Numbered from the stretch's first letter, positions 16,576 through 26,118 are shown. The stretch: 40,364 nucleotides of DNA from Hyphomicrobiaceae bacterium (GCA_020638035.1 JACKJI010000019.1:1-40364); one strand, 5' to 3'. Numbers and translations: made by a program. The notes: a model not told the origin generated them from the sequence alone.

Positions 16576-16988
16576 AGCTCGTTGTCGTGACGGCGATGAG
16601 AAAATTGAAGCCACGCGAGTGGCGGTAGCTGACGCGCCATCTATTCGGTTCGCCCTCGCGCTCCACCAAAGACCGATGCAATCAGGGGGCGAGCAGCCCA
16701 AGATCTTCTACGACGACATCAACTTTCGGGCAGAAGATGCTGAGAGTTTTGCCGTTCCGCGCGATGACAACCACCCGTGAGAAAGGTGGACAGTCGTCTT
16801 TGCGCACCGAGAACGGCCGCAAATTGCCACAATTCTTCCCCCTCCCCCTCCAACTCATGCCGCATTGATCGGTCATCAAAAGCCATCGGCGCGGGGGCGC
16901 CACTTAACCGAGCGTTAACCTTAACCGTTTAACGATCTTGGCCGTTTATCCGGTCGCGTCGCTGCGCCCGTGCACTGACGGTTGATGG
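16576..16988. other. Intergenic region with CtrA-type motifs
   Basis: No gene between the SDR and the first glucosaminidase gene. The right-hand end (16900-16935) carries four TTAA boxes, described separately. The rest shows nothing recognisable. Confidence 0.5.
16904..16918 (+). promoter_or_regulatory. CtrA-type binding motif (TTAA-N7-TTAA)
   Basis: TTAACCGAGCGTTAA matches the full CtrA consensus, two TTAA half-sites with a seven-base spacer. Two more TTAA boxes follow at 16921-16924 and 16929-16932. It lies 71 bases upstream of the first glucosaminidase gene. CtrA is the alphaproteobacterial cell-cycle response regulator; binding is inferred from the motif only. Confidence 0.5.
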
Positions 16989-18248
16989 GTGATGTCAATG
17001 ATGTGTCGCGTGTTCACCGCCGCCATGGCGGGCTCTCTGATTTTCGCCGGCGAAGCCACTGCCGCAACGCTACCTGCCATCCAAACCAGCGCTGACAATC
17101 AAGTACCCGCCTGCGCCACGCCGGGCCGGCTGATGGCCTATGCCACGTCGCGCAACGGCCGGATCGACGCCAAGTTTGACGGCACCGCAACCGAATATAT
17201 GCGGCATGGCGAGAGCCTGAAGATCCGCTGGGACTATGCTTTCTTCCAGATGCTGGTGGAGACGGCGAACCTGTCGTTCGTCGGTGACGTGAAGCCCGCG
17301 CAGAATAATTTCGCAGGGCTTGGTGCGACCGGCGGTGGCGAACCTGGTGAGCGGTTCAAGACTCTGGGCGACGGCGTCAAGGCACATCTCCAGCACGTCC
17401 TGATGTACACCGGCCAGCATATCGACGACCCCGTCGCGGACCGCACGCGCAAGGTCCAGGAGTGGGGCGTCCTCACCAAGTGGCAGCGCACGATCAAGGG
17501 GCCGATGACGTTCGCGCAGCTGACGCGCCAGTGGTCACCTAAGGACCGCGGCTACGCGCGCGATATCGCTGCTGTGGCCGATTCATTCTATTCGCGGTTC
17601 TGCAATGCGCCTGACCCCAAACCCGAACTCGTTGCCGAGGCACGCGGGCAAGGCGTGACCATCGATACCGCGGCTGCGGTGAAGCCCGCCGCTGACGCAC
17701 CCACAAAGGGCAAGGCAACCGCGGTGCGCGCCATTGCGGACGCACGCAAGACATCGGGACCTGGCAGGTTCGGCCTCGGTGCAGGCTCATTCGGCGCGAC
17801 AATGCCGGAGCCTTCCGCTTCGACATCAGCGGGTTCCTCGCCCCCCACCTCGTTCACGGTCCTCAATGGCGCGGACAACGCGACCGATGCCGGGGATAAG
17901 AGCGCGGCCAACGATGCGGCAACAAAGAGCGAGATGACCGTCGCCTCGGCAACAGCAGCCGCTGCCGCCGCCGTCGCAACGACCCCCGCCCCTGCGGCGT
18001 CCGCCGCGGAGGCAAAGTCCAGCTGCCGCGTGTGGCAGGCGAGCTATGGCGGGCAGAAGGCCGTCATCATCAAAGCAATCGACAAGGGACAGACCAATTA
18101 CACCGTCCTTGATGTCAACGAGGGCCGCGAGCAGCGCGAAGTCGCCGCCTATATCGCCGCCTATGCCAAGGAGGGTTCCTCACTCGGCGAGTTCCAGACG
18201 TCCGGCAAGGCCTTGACCAAGGCTTTCGAACTTTGCCCTGAGAGCTGA
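16989..18248 (+). CDS. Exported glucosaminidase-domain protein (first of a tandem pair)
   Basis: A 419-residue protein with a signal peptide (about residues 1-26). A glucosaminidase-like (GH73-type) domain spans roughly residues 35-215; FFQMLVETANLSF carries the expected catalytic Glu, and QNNFAGLGATGGG is the typical substrate-cleft stretch. An Ala/Thr/Ser-rich linker (about 225-335) leads to a C-terminal module of about 75 residues with two cysteines (SCRVWQASYGGQKAVII to FELCPES). It would cut the glycan strands of peptidoglycan in the periplasm. The start is one of several closely spaced codons (GTG 16989, ATG 16992, 16998, 17001) with no clear ribosome-binding site. A paralogue follows on the same strand. 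Confidence 0.75.
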   Translation: MMSMMCRVFTAAMAGSLIFAGEATAATLPAIQTSADNQVPACATPGRLMAYATSRNGRIDAKFDGTATEYMRHGESLKIRWDYAFFQMLVETANLSFVGDVKPAQNNFAGLGATGGGEPGERFKTLGDGVKAHLQHVLMYTGQHIDDPVADRTRKVQEWGVLTKWQRTIKGPMTFAQLTRQWSPKDRGYARDIAAVADSFYSRFCNAPDPKPELVAEARGQGVTIDTAAAVKPAADAPTKGKATAVRAIADARKTSGPGRFGLGAGSFGATMPEPSASTSAGSSPPTSFTVLNGADNATDAGDKSAANDAATKSEMTVASATAAAAAAVATTPAPAASAAEAKSSCRVWQASYGGQKAVIIKAIDKGQTNYTVLDVNEGREQREVAAYIAAYAKEGSSLGEFQTSGKALTKAFELCPES

Positions 18249-18582
18249 CACCAGCAACAAATTCTCGCAGCGGCGCCGAGCAATATCCCGCGCCGCTGCA
18301 CCTGTAACGAGGGCCAGTGCAGCCGCAGCGCAAATCCCCTCGCAATTCAATTTCGAAGCGGCAGGTCCGAAATCGCCGGTGCAATTTTGGGCGAAAACGT
18401 CGCCGGTGTGCGGCTGATTGATGTGCTCGACAGATACCGGGAGCGATCCCGCCGGCTCTTATCGTGTGGGACGCACGAAGGACGACTTGTCGGGGCGATC
18501 CAACGGCGGCGGCGCGTCGGGGGGGATGGAACTGAACCGAGGCTGCGGTGACTTGCAGCCCCATGCGGCGAGGCTATCCCCG
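18249..18582. other. Spacer between the tandem paralogues
   Basis: The 334 bases between the two glucosaminidase-domain genes show no separate gene. An in-frame extension of the second gene reaches back to 18418 but is unlike a protein N-terminus. No CtrA-type motif comparable to the one before the first gene was seen. Confidence 0.45.
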
Positions 18583-19656
18583 ATGTGGTCCTATCCCTCA
18601 TCTTGTTGCGCACCCAACGCGGCGATCCGATCACAAGATCCAGCGTCGCACCACAAACCACGTCGAGCGATCGCCGGCCCTGTGGCCGCCGCCGGATTGC
18701 GGGTGGCACTCTTCATTGGGGGCGTTGCACTGTCGGCTGAACCGGCTGATGCAGAAGGCGCCCCACGCCTGCCTGAGATCCGCATGCATCGCCACAACGG
18801 CGTACCGGCCTGCGTCACAACAGAACGGTTGATGGCGTTTCTCGCATCGCGCAACCAAAGTCTCGATCCGCGCTATCGTGACATCGCCAAATGGTACCGC
18901 CACCATGGCGAGGCGTGGCGGGTCCGCTGGGACTATGCGTTCTTCCAGATGGCACTGGAGACCAACTTCCTCACCTATCGGCGCGGCAACGGAAAGCCCG
19001 GTGACGTGAAACCGGCACAGAACAATTTCGCCGGCATCGGAGCGACCGGCGGCGGCGTGCCCGGCGATCGCTTTGCCGATGTCGGCACCGGCGTGCTGGC
19101 ACAGGTACAGCACCTTGTCGCCTATTCCGGCGAGCTTGTTCCTCGTCCTGTGGCACCGCGGACGGCGTCAAAACAGCTCGACATCATCTCCGCCGTGCGC
19201 CAGCTCAAGCGTCCTGTCCGTTTCTCCGATCTGGCGCGCCGCTGGGCCGCAGATCCCCGATATGCGTCCTCCATCGCATCGATCGCAGACACCTTCCAGC
19301 GCAGCTATTGTCGCGACGACGCCGCGCAGGCTGCCAGCCCTATCAGGAAGCACAGCGCAGCAGACGAGGCTTTGCCACTTGTACCGCACCCCGCAGCAAG
19401 AGCGCGCGCGCATCTCGTTGCGAAGACACTTTGGCGCCGCGGCGAACCGGAGCTCCCCGCCCGGACCGACGTCGCAACCGCAGCAACACAAGCTGTCACT
19501 GCTTCACAACCGGCCGCGACTGAGGATCAGACATCTCCGTCCAGACTTCTCGGAGGCCTGCAGGCGATCGCCGCCGATGTTCACGCACGAACCGCGGATC
19601 GCCCACCAGAGCCCCCTGTCGTCGTGCCGACACCGCGCCTGGCATCACGCGAGTGA
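18583..19656 (+). CDS. Exported glucosaminidase-domain protein (second of a tandem pair)
   Basis: A 357-residue paralogue of the preceding gene. With the ATG at 18583, a basic N-terminal region of about 28 residues precedes a hydrophobic signal segment (about residues 29-55, ending ADA). The glucosaminidase-like domain follows (about 60-245), sharing RWDYAFFQM, the Glu in FFQMALETNF, GDVKPAQNNFAG and GATGGG with its neighbour. The C-terminal part is a low-complexity Ala/Pro/Arg-rich tail without the two-cysteine module of the first protein. ATG 18526 and TTG 18418 are in-frame alternatives. A role in peptidoglycan turnover is inferred from the family. Confidence 0.7.
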   Translation: MWSYPSSCCAPNAAIRSQDPASHHKPRRAIAGPVAAAGLRVALFIGGVALSAEPADAEGAPRLPEIRMHRHNGVPACVTTERLMAFLASRNQSLDPRYRDIAKWYRHHGEAWRVRWDYAFFQMALETNFLTYRRGNGKPGDVKPAQNNFAGIGATGGGVPGDRFADVGTGVLAQVQHLVAYSGELVPRPVAPRTASKQLDIISAVRQLKRPVRFSDLARRWAADPRYASSIASIADTFQRSYCRDDAAQAASPIRKHSAADEALPLVPHPAARARAHLVAKTLWRRGEPELPARTDVATAATQAVTASQPAATEDQTSPSRLLGGLQAIAADVHARTADRPPEPPVVVPTPRLASRE

Positions 19657-19800
19657 AGTGGAGTGAGGTCAGGGCGGCTCCATCACATGCAAAAGCAGAG
19701 CATGTTGAACTGAAGCCCATCGCCGTTCGGAGTGCACAACACGCGCACGATGACAGCATATACGCGTGACGTGGCAACCGGCCCGGCCTGCTGCTCGAGC

Positions 19801-20829
19801 CTACTGCTGAGGCACCAGATATTTGAGCGCCGCCGAAGACAGTGCTCCGCCGATCACACAGGGAACGCCAAACTCCACCTGGCCCGCCGCAGCAGCAGCC
19901 ACACACCCCAGCGCAAACAGCGTCTGCCCGGCCTGCCCCCACCACACGGTGTCGCGACGCCACTCCGGACCCTTGAGCTTCAGCTCCTCGATCGCCTTCA
20001 GTGCATCATTCTTGATGCGCTTCACCTCAAACGTTTCAGCCGCCTCGATCACCTCGGCAAGTGGCTTGCGCACCACCGCAGGCTGCGTGTTCATCTGCGC
20101 CTTCATGATGTCGCGCAGATCCTTGTCGCGTGTGGCGTTGGTGGCGAGCGTCCACTTCGCCATCGAGCCGATCGTCAGCTTCTCGACGCTGTTGCGATCC
20201 GCCGTCCAAGCGAGCGTGGCAATGATCCGCTGTGCAGGCGCGGCCTCGCCGGTGGCGAAGTAGATGCCCCAGTTGACGTCGACGGCGAAGGCACCGGTTG
20301 TCTCCGTCATCAATCCTTCAAGCCCGCTGGCATCACGGTAAAGGAACCGCTCGATTAGCACCTTGCGCGCCGGCATGCGTTCAACGAAGCGCATCATCAA
20401 CGCGCGCCAGTCGGCTCGTTCGGAATAGGCAATTGCCTTGATCAGCACGACCTGATCGCCAGGCGGTAGCGGGAACATTTTGGCGACAAGTTTCTCGGCC
20501 TCAGCGGCTGTACCGCTCTCACGAATGACACCGGCAAGGAAGCCGACGTAAATACCGCACTCCTCCGGATCGTTGAGCATGGCGAGACGGCTCATGGCGT
20601 GCACCATCTCGGGCACGCGACCCGACGGCTTCTCCTCGCGATAGGATGAGATGAAGGCCAGTACGTCCTCGGGCCTGGAGAAGTCCGCGTTTTTCCCAGC
20701 AGAGGTCGAGCGCTGCGCGAGCAGGCGCGCGCCGGCCGCCGATGCATCGACAGAGTGCTGCACCAGACCCACGGCCAACAAATTCAGAACCACAAGGGCT
20801 CGCGCAAAAAAGGAGGTGTTTCTGAGCAC
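19801..20829 (-). CDS. Exported protein of unknown family
   Basis: A 342-residue protein that I do not recognise. It starts with a hydrophobic signal or anchor (about residues 8-32). The body is almost wholly helical with regularly spaced hydrophobic residues, which suggests a helical-repeat scaffold. The last 45 residues contain a Gly/Ala-rich hydrophobic stretch (TLFALGCVAAAAAG through SSAALKYL) that could insert in a membrane or pack as paired helices with two cysteines. The GTG at 20829 has a GAAAGG motif upstream. It is convergent with the glucosaminidase pair and divergent from the P-type ATPase. No function is proposed. Confidence 0.6.
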   Translation of the reverse strand: MLRNTSFFARALVVLNLLAVGLVQHSVDASAAGARLLAQRSTSAGKNADFSRPEDVLAFISSYREEKPSGRVPEMVHAMSRLAMLNDPEECGIYVGFLAGVIRESGTAAEAEKLVAKMFPLPPGDQVVLIKAIAYSERADWRALMMRFVERMPARKVLIERFLYRDASGLEGLMTETTGAFAVDVNWGIYFATGEAAPAQRIIATLAWTADRNSVEKLTIGSMAKWTLATNATRDKDLRDIMKAQMNTQPAVVRKPLAEVIEAAETFEVKRIKNDALKAIEELKLKGPEWRRDTVWWGQAGQTLFALGCVAAAAAGQVEFGVPCVIGGALSSAALKYLVPQQ

Positions 20830-21050
20830 TGAGCCTTTCGCGGCGGATCGCCCGCCGCGCCCCCTTCGTCCAAGTAACCATGCTACAAGCTCAGTGCCGG
20901 GAGGCGATATTATGGCTGTGGCAGCGCGCGTGCGGCCACGGCATACCTTGCCCGCTCAACTTTTTGTGTGATTGCATGCACGTTTCCCCGCGCACGGACA
21001 TCCAACGAGTGTCGTCCCAGTCAAACTCCGACCAGAACCCGCAAGAGCCC

Positions 21051-23954
21051 ATGACAAGCGCCCAAGTCTCAGCCGCAAGGACAGCAGCGGAGGACCTCCA
21101 GCGAATCGCGCGGACCTGGCACGCGTTGTCTCCGCAGGAAGCCCTCGATGCGATCGGTTCGCGCACCTCGGGCCTCACGGAAGCAGAGGTCGAGGACCGG
21201 CGCACGCGCTTTGGTGAAAATGCCCTGCCCGAGGAAAAACCGCGCACGCTACTCTCCCGCTTCCTGGCGCAGCTCGACAGCATGTTGATTTACGTGCTTC
21301 TGGGCTCGGCTGTGATCACGGCGCTGCTCGGGCACGCGGTCGATACCGCCGTTATCCTCGGCGTGGTGGTGATCAATGCAATTTTTGGCGTGGTGCAGGA
21401 GGGAAAAGCTGAGCGCGCGCTCGATGCGATCCGGGCCATGATCAGTCCGACCGCGCAGGTGATGCGCAACGGAAAGCGGATTGGCGTTGCGGCACGCGAT
21501 CTCGTTCCAGGCGACATTCTTTTGATCGAGGCCGGCGATCGCGTCACGGCGGATGCGCGGCTGATATCCGCTCGCGGGTTGCGAATCGATGAATCCGCTT
21601 TGACCGGGGAATCGGTGCCAGTCGACAAGCGACCCCAGGCTGACGTGCCCGACAGCATGCTCGCCGACCGGACCAGCATGGCCTACTCCGGCACGCTCGT
21701 CACGCAGGGTCAGGCTACCTCCGTCGTGATCGCGACAGGCGCCCACACGGAGATCGGCCGCATCACAACCATGCTTTCCACCATCCACGTCACGACGACG
21801 CCGCTGATCCGCCAGATGAACGCTTTCGCGCAGCAACTGAGCATCGCGATACTGGCCCTGTCAGCAGCGACGTGCGCCTTCGCGATCACCGTGCGCGGCT
21901 ATGCGGTCGCCGATGCCTTCCTGGCCGCAGTCGGCATGGCGGTGGCAGCAATCCCCGAGGGCTTGCCTGCCGTCATGACAATCACTCTTGCGCTCGGCGT
22001 CGAGCGTATGTCGCGACGCAACGCGATCGTGCGCCAACTACCTGCGGTGGAAACGCTGGGTTCGGTCTCGGTCATCTGCACCGACAAGACAGGCACGCTG
22101 ACGCGCAACGAGATGACGGCCCGCAACGTGGTGACGGCAAGCCGCGTCTATGAGATCGGCGGGATCGGATATACGCCGGAAGGTGACATCCGCGAGGCCG
22201 ACACTGTGCTTTCGAGCGCCCCCCGAACTCTCCAACAGGATCTGGCGGCCCTCGTGCGCATTGCCTCCGCGTGCAACGATGCAGAACTCGTTGCACCTGG
22301 AAACCCGGAGACTCAGGAGCACGAACGCCAATCGAGCGGCTGGCATGTCGCTGGTGATCCAATGGAGGGTGCGCTCGTCGTGCTGGCTCATAAGGCCGGC
22401 GTCGACATTGCAGCACTACGTGCGGCAATGCCGCGCCGAGATACCATTCCCTTCGATGCCGCCCACCGGTTCATGGCGACCCTGCATGCAAGCAACGACA
22501 AGGCCGGACCGCTCTTTCATTCAGCGGAAGATCCCGATGGGACCGAAGCTGCCATGGTGCTGTACCTGAAAGGCGCTCCCGAGGACGTGCTGGCCCTGTG
22601 CACGCGCGAGGCAGCCGGCGAGAACGCGCGACCCATTGATCCCGTGCGATGGCAGCAGGCAATTGATGCGCTCGCCGACAAGGGCCAGCGGACGCTGGCC
22701 TTCGCGATGAAGCCCATGCCGGCGGGCACGTGCGAGATCGGATTTGAGGATGTCCGCGACGGCCTCGTGCTGGTCGGGCTTGTTGGCCTGATCGATCCGC
22801 CACGCGCGGAAGCGAAAGAGGCAATCGCACAGGCACGAGCAGCCGGCATTTCAACGAAAATGATCACCGGCGACCACGCGCTGACCGCGCGAGCCATCGC
22901 TCGCGACCTCGGGCTCAATCAGGACGGAGAATGCGCTGTCGCGACGGGGCGCGAGATCGACTCGCTGTCGCCATCGGAACTGGCAGAGCTGGCGCAGAAC
23001 ACGTGCGTATTCGCGCGCACCGCCCCGGAACACAAACTCAAACTGATCGAGGCGCTGCGCACGGGCGGCGCCGTCATCGCCATGACGGGTGACGGCGTCA
23101 ACGATGCGCCGGCCTTGAAGCGCGCGGACGTCGGCATCGCCATGGGGCGGAAGGGCACGGAAGCGGCGAAGGAAGCGAGCCAGATGGTGCTCGCCGACGA
23201 CAACTTCGCCTCGATCGTCGCCGCCGTGAAGGAGGGCCGCACGGTCTACGACAATCTCACCAAGGTGATCGCCTGGACGCTACCGACGAGCTTCGGCGAG
23301 ACACTGGTGGTCATGCTGGCGATCCTCGGCGGATTCCTCCTGCCGGTAACGCCGGTGCAGATTCTGTGGGTCAACATGGTGACGGCTGTGGCACTCGGTC
23401 TCGTGCTCGCCTTCGAGCCAGCCGAGGACGACGTCATGATGCGGCCGCCGCGGCGGCCCAACCAATCCCTGCTGACGCCCTTGCTCGTCTGGCAGGTCGT
23501 ACTCGTCTCGATACTATTCGTCGCCGGCTCCTTCACCATGTTTTGGTGGGCGCGCCGGCGTGGCCTCGATATCGCCGAAGCACGCACCATCGTCGTCAAC
23601 ACGATCGTGGTGTTCGAGATCTTCTACCTGTTCGCCGTGCGCTATCTGAGGTCGGGATCGATCACCTGGCGGGGCATGCATGGGACGCCCGCCGTGCTGA
23701 TCGGCGTGGGAACCATCATCGTTCTGCAACTCGCCTTCACCTATCTGCCGATGATGCAAGCGCTGTTCGATACACGCGCGGTTTCGTTCGCTGACGGCGT
23801 CTCGATCATCGCCCTGGGCGTCGTCCTGCTGGCAGTGCTGGAGATCGAAAAGCGATTGCGACGGGTAATTCTGGCACGGGAGCGGCCGCCGACACTTGAC
23901 GGCAGCGCGCCGCGCCCCCAATCCTCCCGCCATGCCAAGGAAGACCGAGCCTGA
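21051..23954 (+). CDS. P-type cation-transporting ATPase (type II-like)
   Basis: A 967-residue P2-like ATPase of the inner membrane. In order: an N-terminal cation-ATPase domain, M1-M2 (about residues 68-115), the actuator TGES at 185-188, M3-M4 with PEGLP at 302-306, the phosphorylation motif DKTGTLT starting at Asp345, KGAPE at 507-511 in the nucleotide domain, TGDGVNDAP at 679-687, and six C-terminal helices. In M5, Glu750 is kept, but Ser747 stands where calcium pumps have Asn. In M6, WVNMVTAVALG has Ala779 where they have the ligand Asp. The transported ion is therefore uncertain. Starts at 20976 and 20880 are possible in frame. It overlaps uvrC by 23 bases. Confidence 0.9.
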   Translation: MTSAQVSAARTAAEDLQRIARTWHALSPQEALDAIGSRTSGLTEAEVEDRRTRFGENALPEEKPRTLLSRFLAQLDSMLIYVLLGSAVITALLGHAVDTAVILGVVVINAIFGVVQEGKAERALDAIRAMISPTAQVMRNGKRIGVAARDLVPGDILLIEAGDRVTADARLISARGLRIDESALTGESVPVDKRPQADVPDSMLADRTSMAYSGTLVTQGQATSVVIATGAHTEIGRITTMLSTIHVTTTPLIRQMNAFAQQLSIAILALSAATCAFAITVRGYAVADAFLAAVGMAVAAIPEGLPAVMTITLALGVERMSRRNAIVRQLPAVETLGSVSVICTDKTGTLTRNEMTARNVVTASRVYEIGGIGYTPEGDIREADTVLSSAPRTLQQDLAALVRIASACNDAELVAPGNPETQEHERQSSGWHVAGDPMEGALVVLAHKAGVDIAALRAAMPRRDTIPFDAAHRFMATLHASNDKAGPLFHSAEDPDGTEAAMVLYLKGAPEDVLALCTREAAGENARPIDPVRWQQAIDALADKGQRTLAFAMKPMPAGTCEIGFEDVRDGLVLVGLVGLIDPPRAEAKEAIAQARAAGISTKMITGDHALTARAIARDLGLNQDGECAVATGREIDSLSPSELAELAQNTCVFARTAPEHKLKLIEALRTGGAVIAMTGDGVNDAPALKRADVGIAMGRKGTEAAKEASQMVLADDNFASIVAAVKEGRTVYDNLTKVIAWTLPTSFGETLVVMLAILGGFLLPVTPVQILWVNMVTAVALGLVLAFEPAEDDVMMRPPRRPNQSLLTPLLVWQVVLVSILFVAGSFTMFWWARRRGLDIAEARTIVVNTIVVFEIFYLFAVRYLRSGSITWRGMHGTPAVLIGVGTIIVLQLAFTYLPMMQALFDTRAVSFADGVSIIALGVVLLAVLEIEKRLRRVILARERPPTLDGSAPRPQSSRHAKEDRA

Positions 23955-26118
23955 AGGCGACAACGACGCCCGCACCGTGACACAGCCGGCCGAAACCGCC
24001 TCACCTATTGACGAGACCGCCGCCACGGCAGTCGCGCAGGCTGGACCTGCCGTGATCCAGCGTGTTCTGAAGGACCTGCCGGCCTCGCCCGGCGTCTACC
24101 GCATGATCGATGCGGCCGGTGACGTCATCTACGTGGGCAAGGCGCGCAGCCTCAAGGCGCGCGTCTCCAATTATGCGCGAATGGGCGGACATACCAACAG
24201 GATCGCGCGCATGATTGCCGCGACGGCGGCGATGGAGTTCGTCACCGTTCGCACCGAAGCTGAAGCGTTGTTGCTGGAAGCCAATCTCATCAAGCGTTTC
24301 CGGCCGCGCTTCAACGTTCTGATGCGCGACGACAAGTCGTTCCCCTACATTCTCATCACGCGCGATCATGCTGCACCGCAGATCCTCAAGCACCGCGGCG
24401 CGCGCAATCGCAAGGGCGACTACTTCGGTCCGTTCGCCTCTGCCGGTGCGGTGACGCGCACGATCAACATGCTGCAACGCGCCTTCCTGTTGCGCACGTG
24501 CTCCGACAGCGTCTATGAGAGCCGCACGCGGCCCTGCCTGCTGTTCCAGATCAAACGCTGTGCGGCACCGTGCACGGGCGAAATCTCGATTGCGGACTAT
24601 GGCGCACTGGTCGAGGAGGCACGTCGCTTCCTCAAGGGCGAGAGCCAGAATGTGCGCGAGATGTATCAGCGCCTCATGAAGGAAGCGTCCGGCGCACTCG
24701 AATTCGAACGCGCGGCTCGCTATCGCGACCGACTCGCAGCACTCGCCCACGTTACTGCCGATCAATCGATCAACCCGGAAGGCGTGGAGGAGGCCGACAT
24801 CTTCGCCGCGCACCAGGAGGGCGGGCAGACCTGCATTCAGGTGTTCTTCTTCCGCACCGGGCAAAACTGGGGCAACCGCGCCTACTTCCCCAAGGCCGAC
24901 CGCTCCCTCGATGTGGCCGCCGTGCTCGATTCCTTCATCGCCCAGTTCTACGATGACAAGCCGGCGCCGCGTCTCATCCTGCTTTCGCACGAGATCGAGA
25001 ACCGCGCACTGCTCGAGGAAGCGCTGACGACGCGCACCGAGCGCAAGGTAGAGATCCGCGTGCCGCAGCGGGGCGTCAAGTCCGGCCTCGTGGAACATGC
25101 GCTCGCCAACGCGCGTGAGGCACTCGGCCGCAAGCTGGCGGAGAGTTCCTCGCAGATGCGCCTCCTGCAGGGTGTCGCCGAGCGGTTCGGCCTCGACCGC
25201 GTGCCGCGGCGCATCGAAGTGTTCGACAACTCGCACATCATGGGCACGAACGCGGTTGGCGCGATGATCGTCGCGGGCACCGATGGTTTCGTCAAAAAAG
25301 CCTACCGCAAGTTCAACATCAAGTCGGACACGATCACGCCCGGCGACGACTACGCGATGATGCGCGAAGTGCTGACACGGCGGTTCCGGCGGCTGGCGAC
25401 GGACGTAACGGACGACGATGGCGAGTTGGCACCCGGCGCTGTGGCGGACGCTGTTTCACCCGCGCCCGAATTCGAAACGGCTGCATCGCGCATCCTGACC
25501 CCGCCGGAAACGACTCGTGACAAGGACGGTCTCGCATTCAGCGCGCTGCGGCGTACCGAAGACAGCACGGCACAACCTACGTCCGGCACCGAACCTGACA
25601 CACCTGTTGATGGTGACGTCGATGAAGGCGGCGATACGGAGAACCTCGACGCCTTCCCCGAGCGTCCCGACCTGGTGCTCATCGACGGCGGCAAGGGGCA
25701 GCTTGAAGTCGCGCGTACCGTATTCGAGGACCTTGGCATCAGTGACATCGCGCTCATCGGCGTTGCCAAGGGACCGGACCGGGATGCAGGCCGCGAGCAC
25801 TTCCATTTCACCGACGCACGTGCGCCGATCATGCTCGAGCCGCGTGATCCCGTCCTCTACTTCGTGCAGCGGCTGCGCGATGAAGCCCATCGCTTCGCCA
25901 TTGGGACCCACCGGGCCAAGCGAGCCAAGACGATCTCGGCCAATCCGCTCGACGAGATCGAAGGCATCGGGCCGACACGCCGGCGCGCTCTGATGGCGCA
26001 TTTCGGCTCGGCCAAGGCCGTCTCGCGGGCAGGCGTGGAGGACCTCAAGGAAGTCACTGGGATATCCGCGGAAATGGCACAGAAGATCTACGATTTCTTC
26101 CACGAGCGGCGCAGCTGA
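23932..26118 (+). CDS. uvrC: UvrABC system protein C with an internal linker
   Basis: This 728-residue nuclease subunit makes both incisions in nucleotide excision repair. The GIY-YIG domain for the 3' cut is at about residues 45-130 (SPGVYRM, IYVGKA). The zinc-site-like CLLFQIKRCAAPC and a UVR helix pair near 240-275 bind UvrB. The RNase H-like domain for the 5' cut opens with VFDNSHIMG (Asp432), and a tandem helix-hairpin-helix ends the protein. Between RRFRRLATD (from Arg484) and PDLVLIDGGKG (from Pro579) lies an acidic low-complexity insertion of about 87 residues that makes the protein longer than usual. The start at 23932 lies within the end of the ATPase gene. Confidence 0.95.
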   Translation: MPRKTEPEGDNDARTVTQPAETASPIDETAATAVAQAGPAVIQRVLKDLPASPGVYRMIDAAGDVIYVGKARSLKARVSNYARMGGHTNRIARMIAATAAMEFVTVRTEAEALLLEANLIKRFRPRFNVLMRDDKSFPYILITRDHAAPQILKHRGARNRKGDYFGPFASAGAVTRTINMLQRAFLLRTCSDSVYESRTRPCLLFQIKRCAAPCTGEISIADYGALVEEARRFLKGESQNVREMYQRLMKEASGALEFERAARYRDRLAALAHVTADQSINPEGVEEADIFAAHQEGGQTCIQVFFFRTGQNWGNRAYFPKADRSLDVAAVLDSFIAQFYDDKPAPRLILLSHEIENRALLEEALTTRTERKVEIRVPQRGVKSGLVEHALANAREALGRKLAESSSQMRLLQGVAERFGLDRVPRRIEVFDNSHIMGTNAVGAMIVAGTDGFVKKAYRKFNIKSDTITPGDDYAMMREVLTRRFRRLATDVTDDDGELAPGAVADAVSPAPEFETAASRILTPPETTRDKDGLAFSALRRTEDSTAQPTSGTEPDTPVDGDVDEGGDTENLDAFPERPDLVLIDGGKGQLEVARTVFEDLGISDIALIGVAKGPDRDAGREHFHFTDARAPIMLEPRDPVLYFVQRLRDEAHRFAIGTHRAKRAKTISANPLDEIEGIGPTRRRALMAHFGSAKAVSRAGVEDLKEVTGISAEMAQKIYDFFHERRS

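Noticed and set aside
24001..25236. Minus-strand open frame of 411 codons
   Set aside because: Antisense shadow of uvrC, with no family features.
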